Counted from the first letter of the stretch, positions 17,137 through 26,282 are shown. The stretch is 64,000 nucleotides of DNA from JAGQWW01 sp041392845 (GCA_041392845.1 JAWKLG010000031.1:1-64000); one strand, 5' to 3'. The notes: generated from the letters alone by a model not told the origin. Translations and numbers: made by a program.

Positions 17137-18309
17137 ATGGAAAGGAAATTCTCCTGGTTGTTTTTACTGCTTATACTTTGCGCTTGTGGGACTTTAAAAA
17201 ATACCAAAGAGGGCAAACTAGAAGATGGAACCTTTAAGTTTGCTACCTATAATACATCACTTTTTCAGAAACAAAAGGGCGGATTAATTCTAAAACTTAA
17301 GAATGAGAATGATGAACAAGCTTTACAATTAGCAAAAATCATTCGTTCAGTTCAGCCGGATTTTATTTTGCTTCAAGAGTTTGATTATGATTCAGCAGGT
17401 ATTGCTCTTGAGTATTTTAAAAGGAATTTTCTTCAAAATCTTGAAATTGGTCTGGATACGATTCAATACAAATACTCCAAGACCTTTCCTTCCAATACAG
17501 GATTGAATTCAGGCATCGATATCGATGAGAATGGAAAAATTGCCAATCCCGGGGATGCATATGGATTTGGTTTTTTTGATGGACAATATGGATTTGCAGT
17601 GCTTTCGCGATATCCTTTTGATACTAACTCCATTCGAACATTTCAAAATTTCAAATGGAAAGATATGCCTGGAGCGGTTTTACCCCAAAAAGAAAATGGA
17701 GAATCTTTTTATAGCCAGGAAGCCTTGGAGGTTTTCAGACTTTCGTCAAAAAACCATGTTGACCTGCCTGTAGTCTTGCCTAGCGGAAAAATTATTCATG
17801 CGTTGATTAGCCATCCTACTCCGCCTGTCTTTGACGGAAAGGAAGACAGAAATGGAAAACGAAATCATGATGAAATCCGTCTTTGGAAGGATTACATTCA
17901 AAATGCTGCGTATTTAAAAGATGATAATAATAGAACCGGTGGCCTTGAAAAAGATGCCCATTTTGTAATAATGGGTGATTTGAATGCAGACCCCAATGAC
18001 GGGGACAGCTATCAGCAGTCGATAAGGCAATTGCTTGATTTGGAAGAAGTGAATCAGGAAGTAGCTTATGGAAAATGGGTTCCAAAAAGTGAAGGCGGAA
18101 AAGAAGCCCAACAAAAAAAGGATGATACAGGCGACCCGGCTTTTGATACTTCATTTTTTGGTTTGCGGGTGGACTATGTTCTTCCTGACAAAGCTTTAAA
18201 TGTGATAAATACCGGAGTATTTTGGCCTTCTAGTCAAAAAAATCAACTGGAAATTTCAAAAGGAAATCCATCTGATCATTTGATGGTTTGGTTAGAATTT
18301 AGCCTTTAA
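17137..18309 (+). CDS. Endonuclease/exonuclease/phosphatase (EEP) family lipoprotein
   Basis: The ATG at 17137 gives a perfect lipoprotein signal (MERKFSWLFLLLILCAC, Cys17); the longer frame starts at TTG. 390 residues. EEP-fold motifs appear in order: FATYNTSLF (metal Asn), ILLQEFDYD (catalytic Glu), ALISHPTPP (His), VIMGDLNADPNDGDS (Asp-x-Asn) and SDHLMVWLEF (terminal Asp-His pair), with RVDYVLPD before the last. The family hydrolyses phosphodiesters or phosphomonoesters (DNase I, sphingomyelinase, inositol phosphatases). A surface or periplasmic lipoprotein of this type more probably acts on extracellular nucleic acid or phospho-lipids or -sugars. It is a single-gene unit. Confidence 0.88.
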   Translation: MERKFSWLFLLLILCACGTLKNTKEGKLEDGTFKFATYNTSLFQKQKGGLILKLKNENDEQALQLAKIIRSVQPDFILLQEFDYDSAGIALEYFKRNFLQNLEIGLDTIQYKYSKTFPSNTGLNSGIDIDENGKIANPGDAYGFGFFDGQYGFAVLSRYPFDTNSIRTFQNFKWKDMPGAVLPQKENGESFYSQEALEVFRLSSKNHVDLPVVLPSGKIIHALISHPTPPVFDGKEDRNGKRNHDEIRLWKDYIQNAAYLKDDNNRTGGLEKDAHFVIMGDLNADPNDGDSYQQSIRQLLDLEEVNQEVAYGKWVPKSEGGKEAQQKKDDTGDPAFDTSFFGLRVDYVLPDKALNVINTGVFWPSSQKNQLEISKGNPSDHLMVWLEFSL

Positions 18310-18600
18310 AAAAAGTGGAGCCGGATAATTCAATCCGACCCCCTTCTATAACAACTATTGAACTGTGATAACAATCTTACCTGCCGGAAAATGATTTCCG
18401 AACAGAAATATCTTTGAATCGTTGCGGTGATTTTTTGAAAATGCAGATGCAGTTACATCGTTCAATAGGTAGGTACGAAGTGGATTACCAATTCGGATTT
18501 CCAAAAGTATATTTTTTTTAAAAAAAATTCGAATCCTTAGTTTTAAGCAACTCTTTTTCCCATTTTTGGAATTCACATAAAACAACAAAACCCTGTTAGA

Positions 18601-20133
18601 ATGGCGGACAACAAGATCAAACTAAGCGAATTTCCCTCAACATTTTGGGCAGTAAATACCATGGAAATCTTTGAAAGGATGGCCTGGTACGGATTTTTTG
18701 CTGTTTCTTCTCTTTACATTACAGGTGCAGTTGAAGAAGGGGGGCTTGGATTTTCTGATTCAGATCGAGGAGTACTGCAGGGTGTTGTAACCTTCTTTTT
18801 GTATTTATTTCCAGTGGTTACGGGAGCCTTGGCAGATAGATATGGTTTTAAGAAAATGCTGATCGCAGCTTTCCTTGTTCTTGTTCCCGCTTATTATTTA
18901 TTGGGCCAGTTCAAGACTTTTCCTACCTTCTTTCTGGCCTTTTTACTGGTCGCTATCGGAGCAGCCATGTTCAAACCCGTGATTATTGGCACCATTTCAA
19001 AGGTGACCAATGACAGGACCTCGTCTATGGGCTTCGGTATATTTTATATGATGGTAAATATTGGTGGATTTGTGGGTCCAATAGTAGCCGGAATTGTTCG
19101 TGGTTGGGATTGGTCTTATGTATTCATCGCTTCCGCCATGTGGATTAGTATTAATTTTATCATTGTCTTTTTCTTTTTTAAAGAGCCTACTTCAGAAAGC
19201 AAATCTGCCAATCCCCGTAAACTGGGGAAGGTGTTTGCCGACATGGTTGAAGTACTTGGAAATGGAAGGTTTTTCCTATTTGTTTTTGGTTTACTAGCCC
19301 TGTTGGTTATCGGTTCTAAGTTCACTTCAGACGGAAATTTCACCTGGAATGATATCATTTTGATTGGAGGTGCATGGGTTGGAATCAATGTAATCTATGA
19401 CCTGATTTTGGGGAGCGGTGGACGTGAGACATCGAGACCATGGTTGACTCAAAAGATGAAACTGGGAGATTGGAAATTTGCCCTGTTTCTTTTGATCATG
19501 TCCGGCTTTTGGACTTGTTTTAATCAATTGTTTTATACGCTTCCTCTACATATCCGTGACTTCACAGACACCTCCGATGTAATGGGTGCCTTTACCGGAT
19601 TTTTGAGTGCGGTTGGACTTGACTCCTGGGCTACAGGATTTTCAGAATCTATGGCCAATGAAGGTCAAATGAATCCTGAATACATGATCAACTTCAATGC
19701 CGGAGCCATCATTCTTTTCCAGGTCTTGATTTCTTATTTGGTAACAAGGCTCAAGCCTTTCACTACTATTTTCTATGGTACTTTGATTACTGTAGTTAGT
19801 TTTTCAGTGCTGGTTTTTGGTACCACCGGATGGATTGTCTTTGCAGGCATTCTGATTTTCAGCTTTGGGGAAATGTTGGCCAGTCCTAAATCAAAAGAAT
19901 ATACCGGTAAAATTGCTCCGCCTGAAAAGGTAGCCATGTACATGGGTTACTTCTACTGGTGTGTAGCTCTTGGAAATCTATTTGGAGGAATCCTCTCAGG
20001 CCAATTGTATGCAAAATACGGTGTCGATGGAATGCAACGCCCGGACATCATGTGGGGCATCTTTGCAGGGCTGGCATTGTTCTCAGCAGCCGCTGTATAT
20101 TTCTATGACAGATTGGTGATTAAGAGGGGATAG
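18601..20133 (+). CDS. POT/PTR2 family proton-dependent peptide transporter (MFS)
   Basis: 510 residues and about 12-14 transmembrane helices. The N-terminal motif VNTMEIFERMAWYGFFAVSSLY is the ExxER-containing helix 1 of proton-coupled oligopeptide transporters, and ADRYGFKKMLIA is the MFS loop 2-3 signature. GDWKFALFLLIMSGFWTCFNQ and FGEMLASPKSKEYTGKIAPPEK in the C-terminal half also fit POT proteins. Expected role: import of di- and tripeptides with H+. The intergenic 18310-18600 upstream shows no gene that I trust. Together with the M14 and M1 peptidases in this window, it suggests peptide-based nutrition. Confidence 0.9.
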   Translation: MADNKIKLSEFPSTFWAVNTMEIFERMAWYGFFAVSSLYITGAVEEGGLGFSDSDRGVLQGVVTFFLYLFPVVTGALADRYGFKKMLIAAFLVLVPAYYLLGQFKTFPTFFLAFLLVAIGAAMFKPVIIGTISKVTNDRTSSMGFGIFYMMVNIGGFVGPIVAGIVRGWDWSYVFIASAMWISINFIIVFFFFKEPTSESKSANPRKLGKVFADMVEVLGNGRFFLFVFGLLALLVIGSKFTSDGNFTWNDIILIGGAWVGINVIYDLILGSGGRETSRPWLTQKMKLGDWKFALFLLIMSGFWTCFNQLFYTLPLHIRDFTDTSDVMGAFTGFLSAVGLDSWATGFSESMANEGQMNPEYMINFNAGAIILFQVLISYLVTRLKPFTTIFYGTLITVVSFSVLVFGTTGWIVFAGILIFSFGEMLASPKSKEYTGKIAPPEKVAMYMGYFYWCVALGNLFGGILSGQLYAKYGVDGMQRPDIMWGIFAGLALFSAAAVYFYDRLVIKRG

Positions 20134-20144
20134 GTGGTTGGTCT

Positions 20145-20181
20145 TTGGCTGTTGGCTGTTGGCTGTTGGCTGTTGGCTGTT
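20145..20181. repeat. Heptamer tandem repeat (TTGGCTG)5
   Basis: Five exact copies of TTGGCTG start 11 bp after the POT transporter stop codon, followed by TT. This is a simple-sequence tract in the 3' untranslated region. A second heptamer tract, with a different unit, precedes the DtxR gene at 28536. Confidence 0.9.
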
Positions 20182-20276
20182 TAAGATGATGTTTTCCATG
20201 CACTTAGGGAAATTATTTTGGTAATTTTTCTGAACATTTTACCAACGTGAGCGGAGCTTCAGATTCGTTCATAACA

Positions 20277-20318
20277 ACTGGTAGAGCCGCCATGCATGGC
20301 GGCTCTACCAGTCAGTTT
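20277..20318 (+). terminator. 36-bp perfect palindrome followed by T tract
   Basis: Positions 20277-20294 and 20295-20312 are exact reverse complements (18-bp arms, no spacer; arm ACTGGTAGAGCCGCCATG) with CATGCATG in the centre, then CAGTTTTT. As RNA it forms a very strong hairpin with a short T run, so it can terminate the POT transporter transcript. The lack of any loop and the full symmetry are also typical of dispersed REP-like palindromes. Confidence 0.75.
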
Positions 20319-20370
20319 TTCCATTATAATATTCACTAATTCAGTCATTCACTTATTCAAAATTGCCAAA

Positions 20371-20916
20371 TTATCCCTTCGCCAATTGGGCACTGATTTC
20401 CAATTTTACTTCTTCGCCTACCAGCATTCCACCGGATTCGGTGATGGTATTCCATTTAAGGCCGAAGTCTTTTCTGTTCAATTTTCCTTTAAGTTCAAAA
20501 CCGGCTTTTTCATTTCCCCAAGGATCTTTAACAGTTCCGTTGTAATCTACATCAAGCGTAACAGGCTTGGTTACTTCTCTGATGGTCAAATCTCCCGTTA
20601 GTTGATAGTCATCTCCTGTCTTGGTCAATTTTCCATTTTTGAAAGTCATATGAGGATAACGGTCAGCAGCGAAAAAATCATCAGATTTCAAGTGATTGTC
20701 ACGATCTTCACTATTGGTGCTAATGGAATTGATATCCACTACGAATTCTACTTTGGCACCGTCAAAATCTTCGTTGTCGCTGTACACATCACCCGAAAAA
20801 GAATCGAAACGTCCTGTTACTGTTGAAATTACCAGGTGCTTCACTTTAAACTGTACTTCTGTATGTGATGGATCTATTGCCCATTTTTGTGCGGTCATTA
20901 CATTTGTTTCTGCCAT
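20371..20916 (-). CDS. YceI family protein
   Basis: 181 residues covering the whole YceI lipocalin-like barrel: WAIDPSHTEVQFKVKHLVIS near the N-terminus, VTGRFDSFSGDV, FVVDINSISTNSEDRDNHLKS and FFAADRYPHMTFKNGKL, all standard family positions. These proteins bind isoprenoid or other amphiphilic molecules in a long hydrophobic pocket. Unlike E. coli YceI there is no signal peptide (start MAETNVMTAQKW), so this copy is probably cytoplasmic. The start ATG at 20916 has the inverted repeat at 20952-20971 just upstream, and the Crp/Fnr gene lies upstream on the same strand (stop at 21012). Confidence 0.93.
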   Translation of the reverse strand: MAETNVMTAQKWAIDPSHTEVQFKVKHLVISTVTGRFDSFSGDVYSDNEDFDGAKVEFVVDINSISTNSEDRDNHLKSDDFFAADRYPHMTFKNGKLTKTGDDYQLTGDLTIREVTKPVTLDVDYNGTVKDPWGNEKAGFELKGKLNRKDFGLKWNTITESGGMLVGEEVKLEISAQLAKG

Positions 20917-20951
20917 GATTATTGAATTTTTGAGTTAATTAATGTTATTAC

Positions 20952-20971
20952 ATTGAATGACAAAATTCAAT
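20952..20971. promoter_or_regulatory. Inverted repeat upstream of the YceI gene
   Basis: Arms ATTGAAT (20952-20958) and ATTCAAT (20965-20971) with a 6-nt spacer, 36 bp before the YceI ATG. The right arm continues as TTCAATAATT, the same decamer that forms half of the 20-bp palindrome at 35441-35460 upstream of the nitroreductase gene, so both may bind the same regulator. Confidence 0.45.
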
Positions 20972-21011
20972 AATTGTTCATAGAAAAACCTTGAACCAGG
21001 TTAAGAAAACA

Positions 21012-21665
21012 TTATTTCTTTCTGGAAAGCCTTCTGCGAATCTTGCTGAGAAATTCAGGAGTAATACCAAGGTAGGAAGCTATGTATTTCAAAGGAACCA
21101 GGTTTTCTAAATCCGGATATTTCTCACGAAACAATTGATACCTGGATTCTGCATCGTAGGCATGGTCACGCATGATTCGCTGTTGGTGTGCAATCAAAGC
21201 GTTTTGAAAAATGATTCTGAAGTACCTTTCTGTTTCTGGTACTTTTTGATACAAATCTTCCAAGCCGGATTTTGAAATTTGCAGAACCACAGATGGCATT
21301 AAAGCTCTGATAGAATAATTGGAAGGAAGTTCGTTTAAAAGGCTATTCAAGTCGGCTGTCCACCACATGGGTGATGCAAATTGTAACACATGTTCAAATC
21401 CGTTTTCATCTGCGAATGAGTTCATCAGGCATCCCTCTACTACCAGCGTGAAATATTTACAGGGTTGTCCAATCTCAAGTATGACTTCCTTGTTTTTAAG
21501 TTTTTTATATTTAAAAAGAGAGAAGAAATAAATAGCATCTTCCTCACTGAGGGTGATGTACGACTTTAATTTTTCCTGCAACCATTTTGCATCCGGTACC
21601 AGAGACTCCAAAGATTTTGAATTTGTTTTTTCAGGGAAGATATTTTCCCTTAAATTGTTTTCCAA
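21012..21665 (-). CDS. Crp/Fnr family transcriptional regulator
   Basis: About 217 residues. The N-terminal cyclic-nucleotide-binding-type barrel spans residues 28-140 (ILEIGQPCKYFTLVVEGCLM, then FADENGFEHVLQFASPMWW). A C-terminal part shows HQQRIMRDHAYDAESRYQLF followed by a helix-turn-helix with KYIASYLGITPEFLSKIRRRL, the common Bacteroidota arrangement. No ATG exists upstream in this frame before a stop; the first candidates are TTG at 21665 and TTG 18 codons later, so the start is uncertain. It is divergent from the SRPBCC gene (19 bp between starts) and may control that gene or YceI. No FNR-type Cys cluster is visible. Confidence 0.85.
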   Translation of the reverse strand: MENNLRENIFPEKTNSKSLESLVPDAKWLQEKLKSYITLSEEDAIYFFSLFKYKKLKNKEVILEIGQPCKYFTLVVEGCLMNSFADENGFEHVLQFASPMWWTADLNSLLNELPSNYSIRALMPSVVLQISKSGLEDLYQKVPETERYFRIIFQNALIAHQQRIMRDHAYDAESRYQLFREKYPDLENLVPLKYIASYLGITPEFLSKIRRRLSRKK

Positions 21666-21684
21666 ATTAAGCTAATTCTTCAAA

Positions 21685-22134
21685 ATGAGACCACCCGTCA
21701 CAGCAGAAATCAGCATCCAATCTACAGCAAAAGAAGTTTTATCCTGTTTTTACGATCCTACACACCTAAAAGGTTGGTGGGGCGTAGAAAGGTCTTTGAT
21801 TGAATTGAAAAACGGTGGATTGTACAACCTCGCCTGGGAAATAAGTGATAAAGGATTTAAATATGTTTCTTCAGGTACAATTTCACAATATGAAGAGGGT
21901 TTGATATTAGAATTGGAAAATATGGTTTACTTCAATCCTGAAAAGTCAATACTTGGGCCCATGAAAATGAGCTTTGAAGTTTTTGATGTAAGTGAGCAAG
22001 AAACTTTATTGAAAGTTAAACAGGACGGATATCAGGAAGGTGGTGATTGGGACTGGTATTATGAAGCAGTAAAAGGTGCATGGCCCAAAGCGCTTGAATT
22101 TTTAAAAAGTTACCTTGAAGGTTTAAAAGTTTGA
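21685..22134 (+). CDS. SRPBCC (START/AHSA1-like) family protein
   Basis: 149 residues, a single helix-grip domain. ISIQSTAKEVLSCFYDPTHLKGWWG at the N-terminus (10-34), with the characteristic WWG, matches AHSA1/SRPBCC proteins; the C-terminal helix DWYYEAVKGAWPKALEFLKSYLEG closes the pocket. These small cytoplasmic proteins bind hydrophobic ligands or act as chaperone cofactors. Its start is 19 bp from the divergent Crp/Fnr gene. It is followed 10 bp later by the APC permease gene, so a two-gene transcript is likely. Confidence 0.85.
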   Translation: MRPPVTAEISIQSTAKEVLSCFYDPTHLKGWWGVERSLIELKNGGLYNLAWEISDKGFKYVSSGTISQYEEGLILELENMVYFNPEKSILGPMKMSFEVFDVSEQETLLKVKQDGYQEGGDWDWYYEAVKGAWPKALEFLKSYLEGLKV

Positions 22135-22144
22135 TGAAAAATCG

Positions 22145-23416
22145 ATGCTGAAAAATGAGAAAATAGGTTGGAAAAGTGCCACAGCATTGGTCGTTGCCAA
22201 TATGATTGGCACGGGGGTTTTTACCAGTCTCGGATTTCAAGTCTTAGGAACGACCAATACCATTTCTATTTTATTACTTTGGATTTTGGGAGGCCTGATT
22301 GCTATTGCCGGTGCTTTTTCCTATGCTGAACTGGGTGCAAAATATCCTCGTTCCGGAGGTGAGTACCATTATCTTTCAAAAATTTACCATCCAATTGTTG
22401 GCTATTTGTCAGGATGGGTTTCAATAACTGTAGGATTTGCTGCACCTATCGCGCTGGCTGCAATGGCACTTGGCAAATATGTCTCTTTTTTAATGCCAAT
22501 TTCAGCCTCCTGGATCGCAAGTATCGCGGTTTTGGTGGTTGCCATGATCCATTCCTTGAATTTAAAAAGCAGTAGCCGCTTTCAAAATGTTACTACATTT
22601 TTAAAAATCTTATTAATTGGTGGCTTCATAATCTGTGGATTTTTTATTCAAAGTCCGGAAAATGCATTGGATTATTCTTCTTCCTGGACCGGTGAAATTT
22701 GGATGCCTGTGTTTGCAGTTTCTTTGGTTTATGTGACTTATTCATATACCGGTTGGAATGCAGCAGCATATGTGGTAGAGGAAATACGAGAGCCGGTTAA
22801 AAACCTGCCCAAGGCACTTTTAAGGGGAACTCTTTTGGTCACTGTGCTTTATGTGTTACTCAACTGGATGTTTTTATCACATGCTACCATTGCAGATTTG
22901 GCAGGAAAAGTTGAAGTAGGGCAAGTAGTAGCAGAAAAGATTTTGGGTGAACAGGGTGGGCAAATGATAAGTCTGGCGATTGCCTTGTTTTTGATTTCCA
23001 GTATCAGCGCCATGGTTTGGGTAGGCCCAAGGGTGAGTCTAGTAATGGCTGAGGATTATTCTTTTTGGCGTTTTTTAAAAAATAAAAACAAACATGAAAT
23101 CCCGGTTCGGGCAATTTGGTTTCAAACAGCCATTAGTTTGTTGATGATCTGGACTGGCACTTTTGAAGCGGTGCTTTTGTATTGTGGATTCATCCTTCAA
23201 ATATTTAGTGCGCTTACTGTTGCTGGTACCTTTTTTATTGATAGAAAAGACCTTCCTTACAAAAATCCAACACATCCATGGCTGCCTGCCTTTTTCCTGA
23301 TTATCAGCATTTGGGTATTGGGATTTCTCATCTATGAAAAACCAACTGAAAGCCTTTTTGGTTTGAGTAATTTAATTCTTGGATTGGTGACGTATAGGCT
23401 GGGGGCTAGGAGCTAG
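22145..23416 (+). CDS. APC superfamily amino acid permease
   Basis: 423 residues and about 12 hydrophobic helices. Helix 1 carries VVANMIGTGVFTSLGFQVLG, the unwound glycine segment that binds the amino-acid backbone in the APC family; FSYAELGAKYPRSGGEYHYLSKIYHP is the loop 2-3 signature, and FAVSLVYVTYSYTGWNAAAYVVEEIREPVKNLP is the helix 6 and following region. Expected to import amino acids by cation symport or exchange; the substrate cannot be read. It is located 10 bp after the SRPBCC gene and converges on the DASS transporter gene. Confidence 0.9.
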   Translation: MLKNEKIGWKSATALVVANMIGTGVFTSLGFQVLGTTNTISILLLWILGGLIAIAGAFSYAELGAKYPRSGGEYHYLSKIYHPIVGYLSGWVSITVGFAAPIALAAMALGKYVSFLMPISASWIASIAVLVVAMIHSLNLKSSSRFQNVTTFLKILLIGGFIICGFFIQSPENALDYSSSWTGEIWMPVFAVSLVYVTYSYTGWNAAAYVVEEIREPVKNLPKALLRGTLLVTVLYVLLNWMFLSHATIADLAGKVEVGQVVAEKILGEQGGQMISLAIALFLISSISAMVWVGPRVSLVMAEDYSFWRFLKNKNKHEIPVRAIWFQTAISLLMIWTGTFEAVLLYCGFILQIFSALTVAGTFFIDRKDLPYKNPTHPWLPAFFLIISIWVLGFLIYEKPTESLFGLSNLILGLVTYRLGARS

Positions 23417-23445
23417 GTGAATTGATCTTTATTATTAAAAAATTT

Positions 23446-24936
23446 TCATTCCCCTCCCTTACTCCACTCCAAAGGAAAATCATCAGGCTCAAATCCCCAT
23501 AAATAGGGAAGCAGGAAATATACAATCACTACCAATAGTCCGATAGATATTAGGTTCATTACCAAACCTGCTTTTACCATGTCTTTGATGGACAGAAATC
23601 CGGATCCAAAAACAACTGCATTGGGCGGTGTTGCTACCGGCAACATGAAAGCACAGGAGGCAGCAACCGTGGCTCCCACCATTAAAATGTAAGGGTGGAC
23701 ATCGATGGTCAAGGCAAGGGATGCAAATACGGGCAACAACATAGCCGTTGTTGCAAGATTAGATGTGATTTCAGTTAGAAAATTTACAGCGGCAACCAAT
23801 ACAATCAAAAGGATAATCAAGGGAACACTATTTAACAATACCATTTGATTGCCTATCCATGAAGCAAGTCCGGTGTCCTTAAATCCCTGAGCGATTGCCA
23901 GGCCGCCTCCAAACAACAACAAGATCCCCCAGGGTAGTTGAACTGCTTCCTCCCAGGTAATAATATTTCTTCCACTTCCCTTTTTAGCTGGTAATAGAAA
24001 AAGTAATATCCCCGCTGCAACAGCAATGATGGTGTCGTCAATGCCGGGAATAAACCTTTCCAACAAAAAAGAACGGGTGATCCAGGCAAAAGCAGTAATG
24101 GCAAAAACAAGTAAAACCGTTTTTTCTTCAAAACCTATTTTACCCAGCTTTTCCAACTGTCTTTTTATTTCTTCTTTACCTCCGGGAAAGGACTGCTGTT
24201 TAAAAAAGCTGGTGTAGGTAATCAGGTACCTCCAACAAATAAAAATCAACAAAACCGAAATGGGTAAACCAAAAATGATCCACTGAAAAAATGTTATTTC
24301 CACTCCATAAAGTTCCTGGATAACACCTGCCAAAACCAAATTGGGAGGCGTTCCAATCAAAGTCGCAATCCCACCAATGGAAGCACTGTAAGCAATGCTT
24401 AACATTAAGATTTTTCCAAAAACCTTATTCTCGTTTTCAATGGTTTCCGGATTATCTTTTAGTTGTTTGATGATGGCCATTCCTATTGGCAACATCATTA
24501 CGGAAGAGGCTGTATTGGATATCCACATGGATAGAAATCCGGTAGCGATCATAAAACCAAGGATGATGCTCTTTACATTGGTACCAATAATGTCGATAAT
24601 GTTGAGCGCAAGTCTTTTGTGCAGATCCCACCTTTCTATCGCGATGGCAAGGATAAAGCCACCGATGTATAGAAAAATATATTTATGACCGTAAGACGAA
24701 GTAGTCTCACTAAGGTCAAGTGCCCCTGTGAGTGGAAATAAAACAATAGGGAGAAAGGAGGTAACCGCAATGGGTAAAGCCTCCGTAATCCACCAGGTAG
24801 CAATCCACAAGGTGCATGCAAGGACGGCATTTGCCTCCTTGCTCATTCCTTCAGGATGATAGAAAAACAGAACCAGGAAAAACAGGGTTGGCCCTAAAAT
24901 CAGCCCGATTTTTTTAGGGTCTTTTATATAGCTCAT
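23446..24936 (-). CDS. DASS (SLC13) family sodium/anion symporter
   Basis: The ATG at 24936 (MSYIKDPKKIGLILGPTLF) is preferred to an in-frame TTG at 24981; 496 residues. The divalent-anion:Na+ symporter family is marked by two SNT-type motifs: MWISNTASSVMMLPIG in the first half and EITSNLATTAMLLPV in the second, each followed by a proline-rich loop (LIGTPPNLVLAG and VATPPNAVVFG). These are the paired sodium and carboxylate sites of VcINDY. Substrates in the family include C4-dicarboxylates, citrate and sulfate. It lies 52 bp downstream of the serine-palmitoyltransferase-like gene on the same strand. Confidence 0.92.
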   Translation of the reverse strand: MSYIKDPKKIGLILGPTLFFLVLFFYHPEGMSKEANAVLACTLWIATWWITEALPIAVTSFLPIVLFPLTGALDLSETTSSYGHKYIFLYIGGFILAIAIERWDLHKRLALNIIDIIGTNVKSIILGFMIATGFLSMWISNTASSVMMLPIGMAIIKQLKDNPETIENENKVFGKILMLSIAYSASIGGIATLIGTPPNLVLAGVIQELYGVEITFFQWIIFGLPISVLLIFICWRYLITYTSFFKQQSFPGGKEEIKRQLEKLGKIGFEEKTVLLVFAITAFAWITRSFLLERFIPGIDDTIIAVAAGILLFLLPAKKGSGRNIITWEEAVQLPWGILLLFGGGLAIAQGFKDTGLASWIGNQMVLLNSVPLIILLIVLVAAVNFLTEITSNLATTAMLLPVFASLALTIDVHPYILMVGATVAASCAFMLPVATPPNAVVFGSGFLSIKDMVKAGLVMNLISIGLLVVIVYFLLPYLWGFEPDDFPLEWSKGGE

Positions 24937-24988
24937 GCATAGAAATTCAAACCAAATGCAAGCTGATCCCTCCTGCCACAACCGTACG

Positions 24989-26230
24989 TTAAACTACCTG
25001 TGGGGTTGCCTGACTGTATTTACCGGCTTTCAAATTTTTGGAAACAGCTTCAAAAGCATCCAGACTTTCTTCAATATCCGCATCTGTATGCGCAGCTGTT
25101 GGAATAATTCTCAAGATGATCATTCCTTTTGGAACAACCGGATACACTACGATCGAACAGAAAATACCGAAGTTTTCTCTTAAATCATACACCATTGCCA
25201 TGGCTTCTTCAGTAGTACCATTCAAATAAATCGGAGTGATACAAGTATTGGTATTTCCGATATCCAGCCCTCTTTCTTTCAATCCTGCCTGCAGCTTATG
25301 CACATTAGACCAAAGTTTCTCTTTCAACTCTGGACGGTTGATCATCATGTCCAGACGCTTACGAGCACCGGAAACGATGGTAATAGGCAAAGTCTTGGCA
25401 AATATTTGAGAGCGCATATTGTAGCGCAAAAAGTCAATTACAAATTTGTCAGCTGCTAAAAATGCTCCTATGCTGGCAAATGATTTTGCAAAAGTTGAAA
25501 AGTAAATATCTATTCCATCCTGCACTCCCTGCTCTACTCCTGCACCTGCTCCATTCTCACCCAGGGTCCCAAATCCGTGCGCATCGTCAACCAGCAATCT
25601 GAATTGGAATTTCTTTTTTAAATCAATGATTTCTTTCAATTTACCCTGGTCTCCCCTCATACCAAACACACCTTCACTGATTACCAGGATGCTACCATCT
25701 GTACCTTCAACCAAGCGCTCAGCACGAACAAGGCAAGACTCCAGGCTTTCCATATCGTTGTGAACAAAGGCAAATCTTTTTCCAAGGTGCATTCTCAATC
25801 CGTCAATAATACACGCATGACTCTCTGCATCATAAACCACCACATCTGCTCTTCCAATCAAAGCATCGATAGCAGACATGATTCCCTGATAGCCATAATT
25901 CAATAAATAGACAGATTCTTTTTGCACCAATTCCGCCAGGTCTTTTTCCAAAGCCAGGTGCTCATCAGTTTGCCCTGACATCATCCTCGCTCCCATCGGA
26001 TAAGCAAGGCCCCATTTTTCTGCTGCAGCGCGGTCGGCTTCCATCACTTCAGGGTGATTGGCCAATCCCAGATAATTATTGATACTCCAGCAAATAACTT
26101 CTCTACCTTGAAATTGCATACGGTTGCCAAGCGGTCCTTCCAATTTTGGGAAAGTAAAGTAACCATCTGCCTGGTTCATATAATTTCCGATTGGGCCCAT
26201 TTGCTTTTCCAGCTTTGCGAATAAATCCAT
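24989..26230 (-). CDS. Alpha-oxoamine synthase, probable serine palmitoyltransferase
   Basis: 413 residues, fold-type I PLP enzyme of the alpha-oxoamine synthase group (Spt, KBL, BioF, HemA). Visible residues: cofactor-stacking His in DAESHACIIDG (H138), VDDAHGFGTLG (D215, H218), and the Schiff-base Lys in STFAKSFASIG (K249). The sequence around the Lys and the NMRSQIFAKTLP segment after it fit the Bacteroidota branch thought to make 3-ketosphinganine from serine and an acyl donor, which supplies sphingolipids or, with cysteate, sulfonolipids. BioF and KBL are alternatives; no biotin or threonine-catabolism genes adjoin. Cytoplasmic or membrane-associated. The DASS symporter gene follows in the same direction. 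Confidence 0.85.
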   Translation of the reverse strand: MDLFAKLEKQMGPIGNYMNQADGYFTFPKLEGPLGNRMQFQGREVICWSINNYLGLANHPEVMEADRAAAEKWGLAYPMGARMMSGQTDEHLALEKDLAELVQKESVYLLNYGYQGIMSAIDALIGRADVVVYDAESHACIIDGLRMHLGKRFAFVHNDMESLESCLVRAERLVEGTDGSILVISEGVFGMRGDQGKLKEIIDLKKKFQFRLLVDDAHGFGTLGENGAGAGVEQGVQDGIDIYFSTFAKSFASIGAFLAADKFVIDFLRYNMRSQIFAKTLPITIVSGARKRLDMMINRPELKEKLWSNVHKLQAGLKERGLDIGNTNTCITPIYLNGTTEEAMAMVYDLRENFGIFCSIVVYPVVPKGMIILRIIPTAAHTDADIEESLDAFEAVSKNLKAGKYSQATPQVV

Positions 26231-26282
26231 CTATTTGGTAGTTTTTATGGTATGTTGTAATAGGTACACTAAAAATGACAAA

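Noticed and set aside
18355..18588. Minus-strand 77-codon open frame ending in FLFGNHFPAGKIVITVQ, resembling the end of a T9SS sorting domain
   Set aside because: It begins in AT-rich promoter DNA with a Lys/Ile/Phe-rich segment, lacks the NPA-type motif of the domain, and has no plausible start signal. A decayed remnant is possible but cannot be supported.
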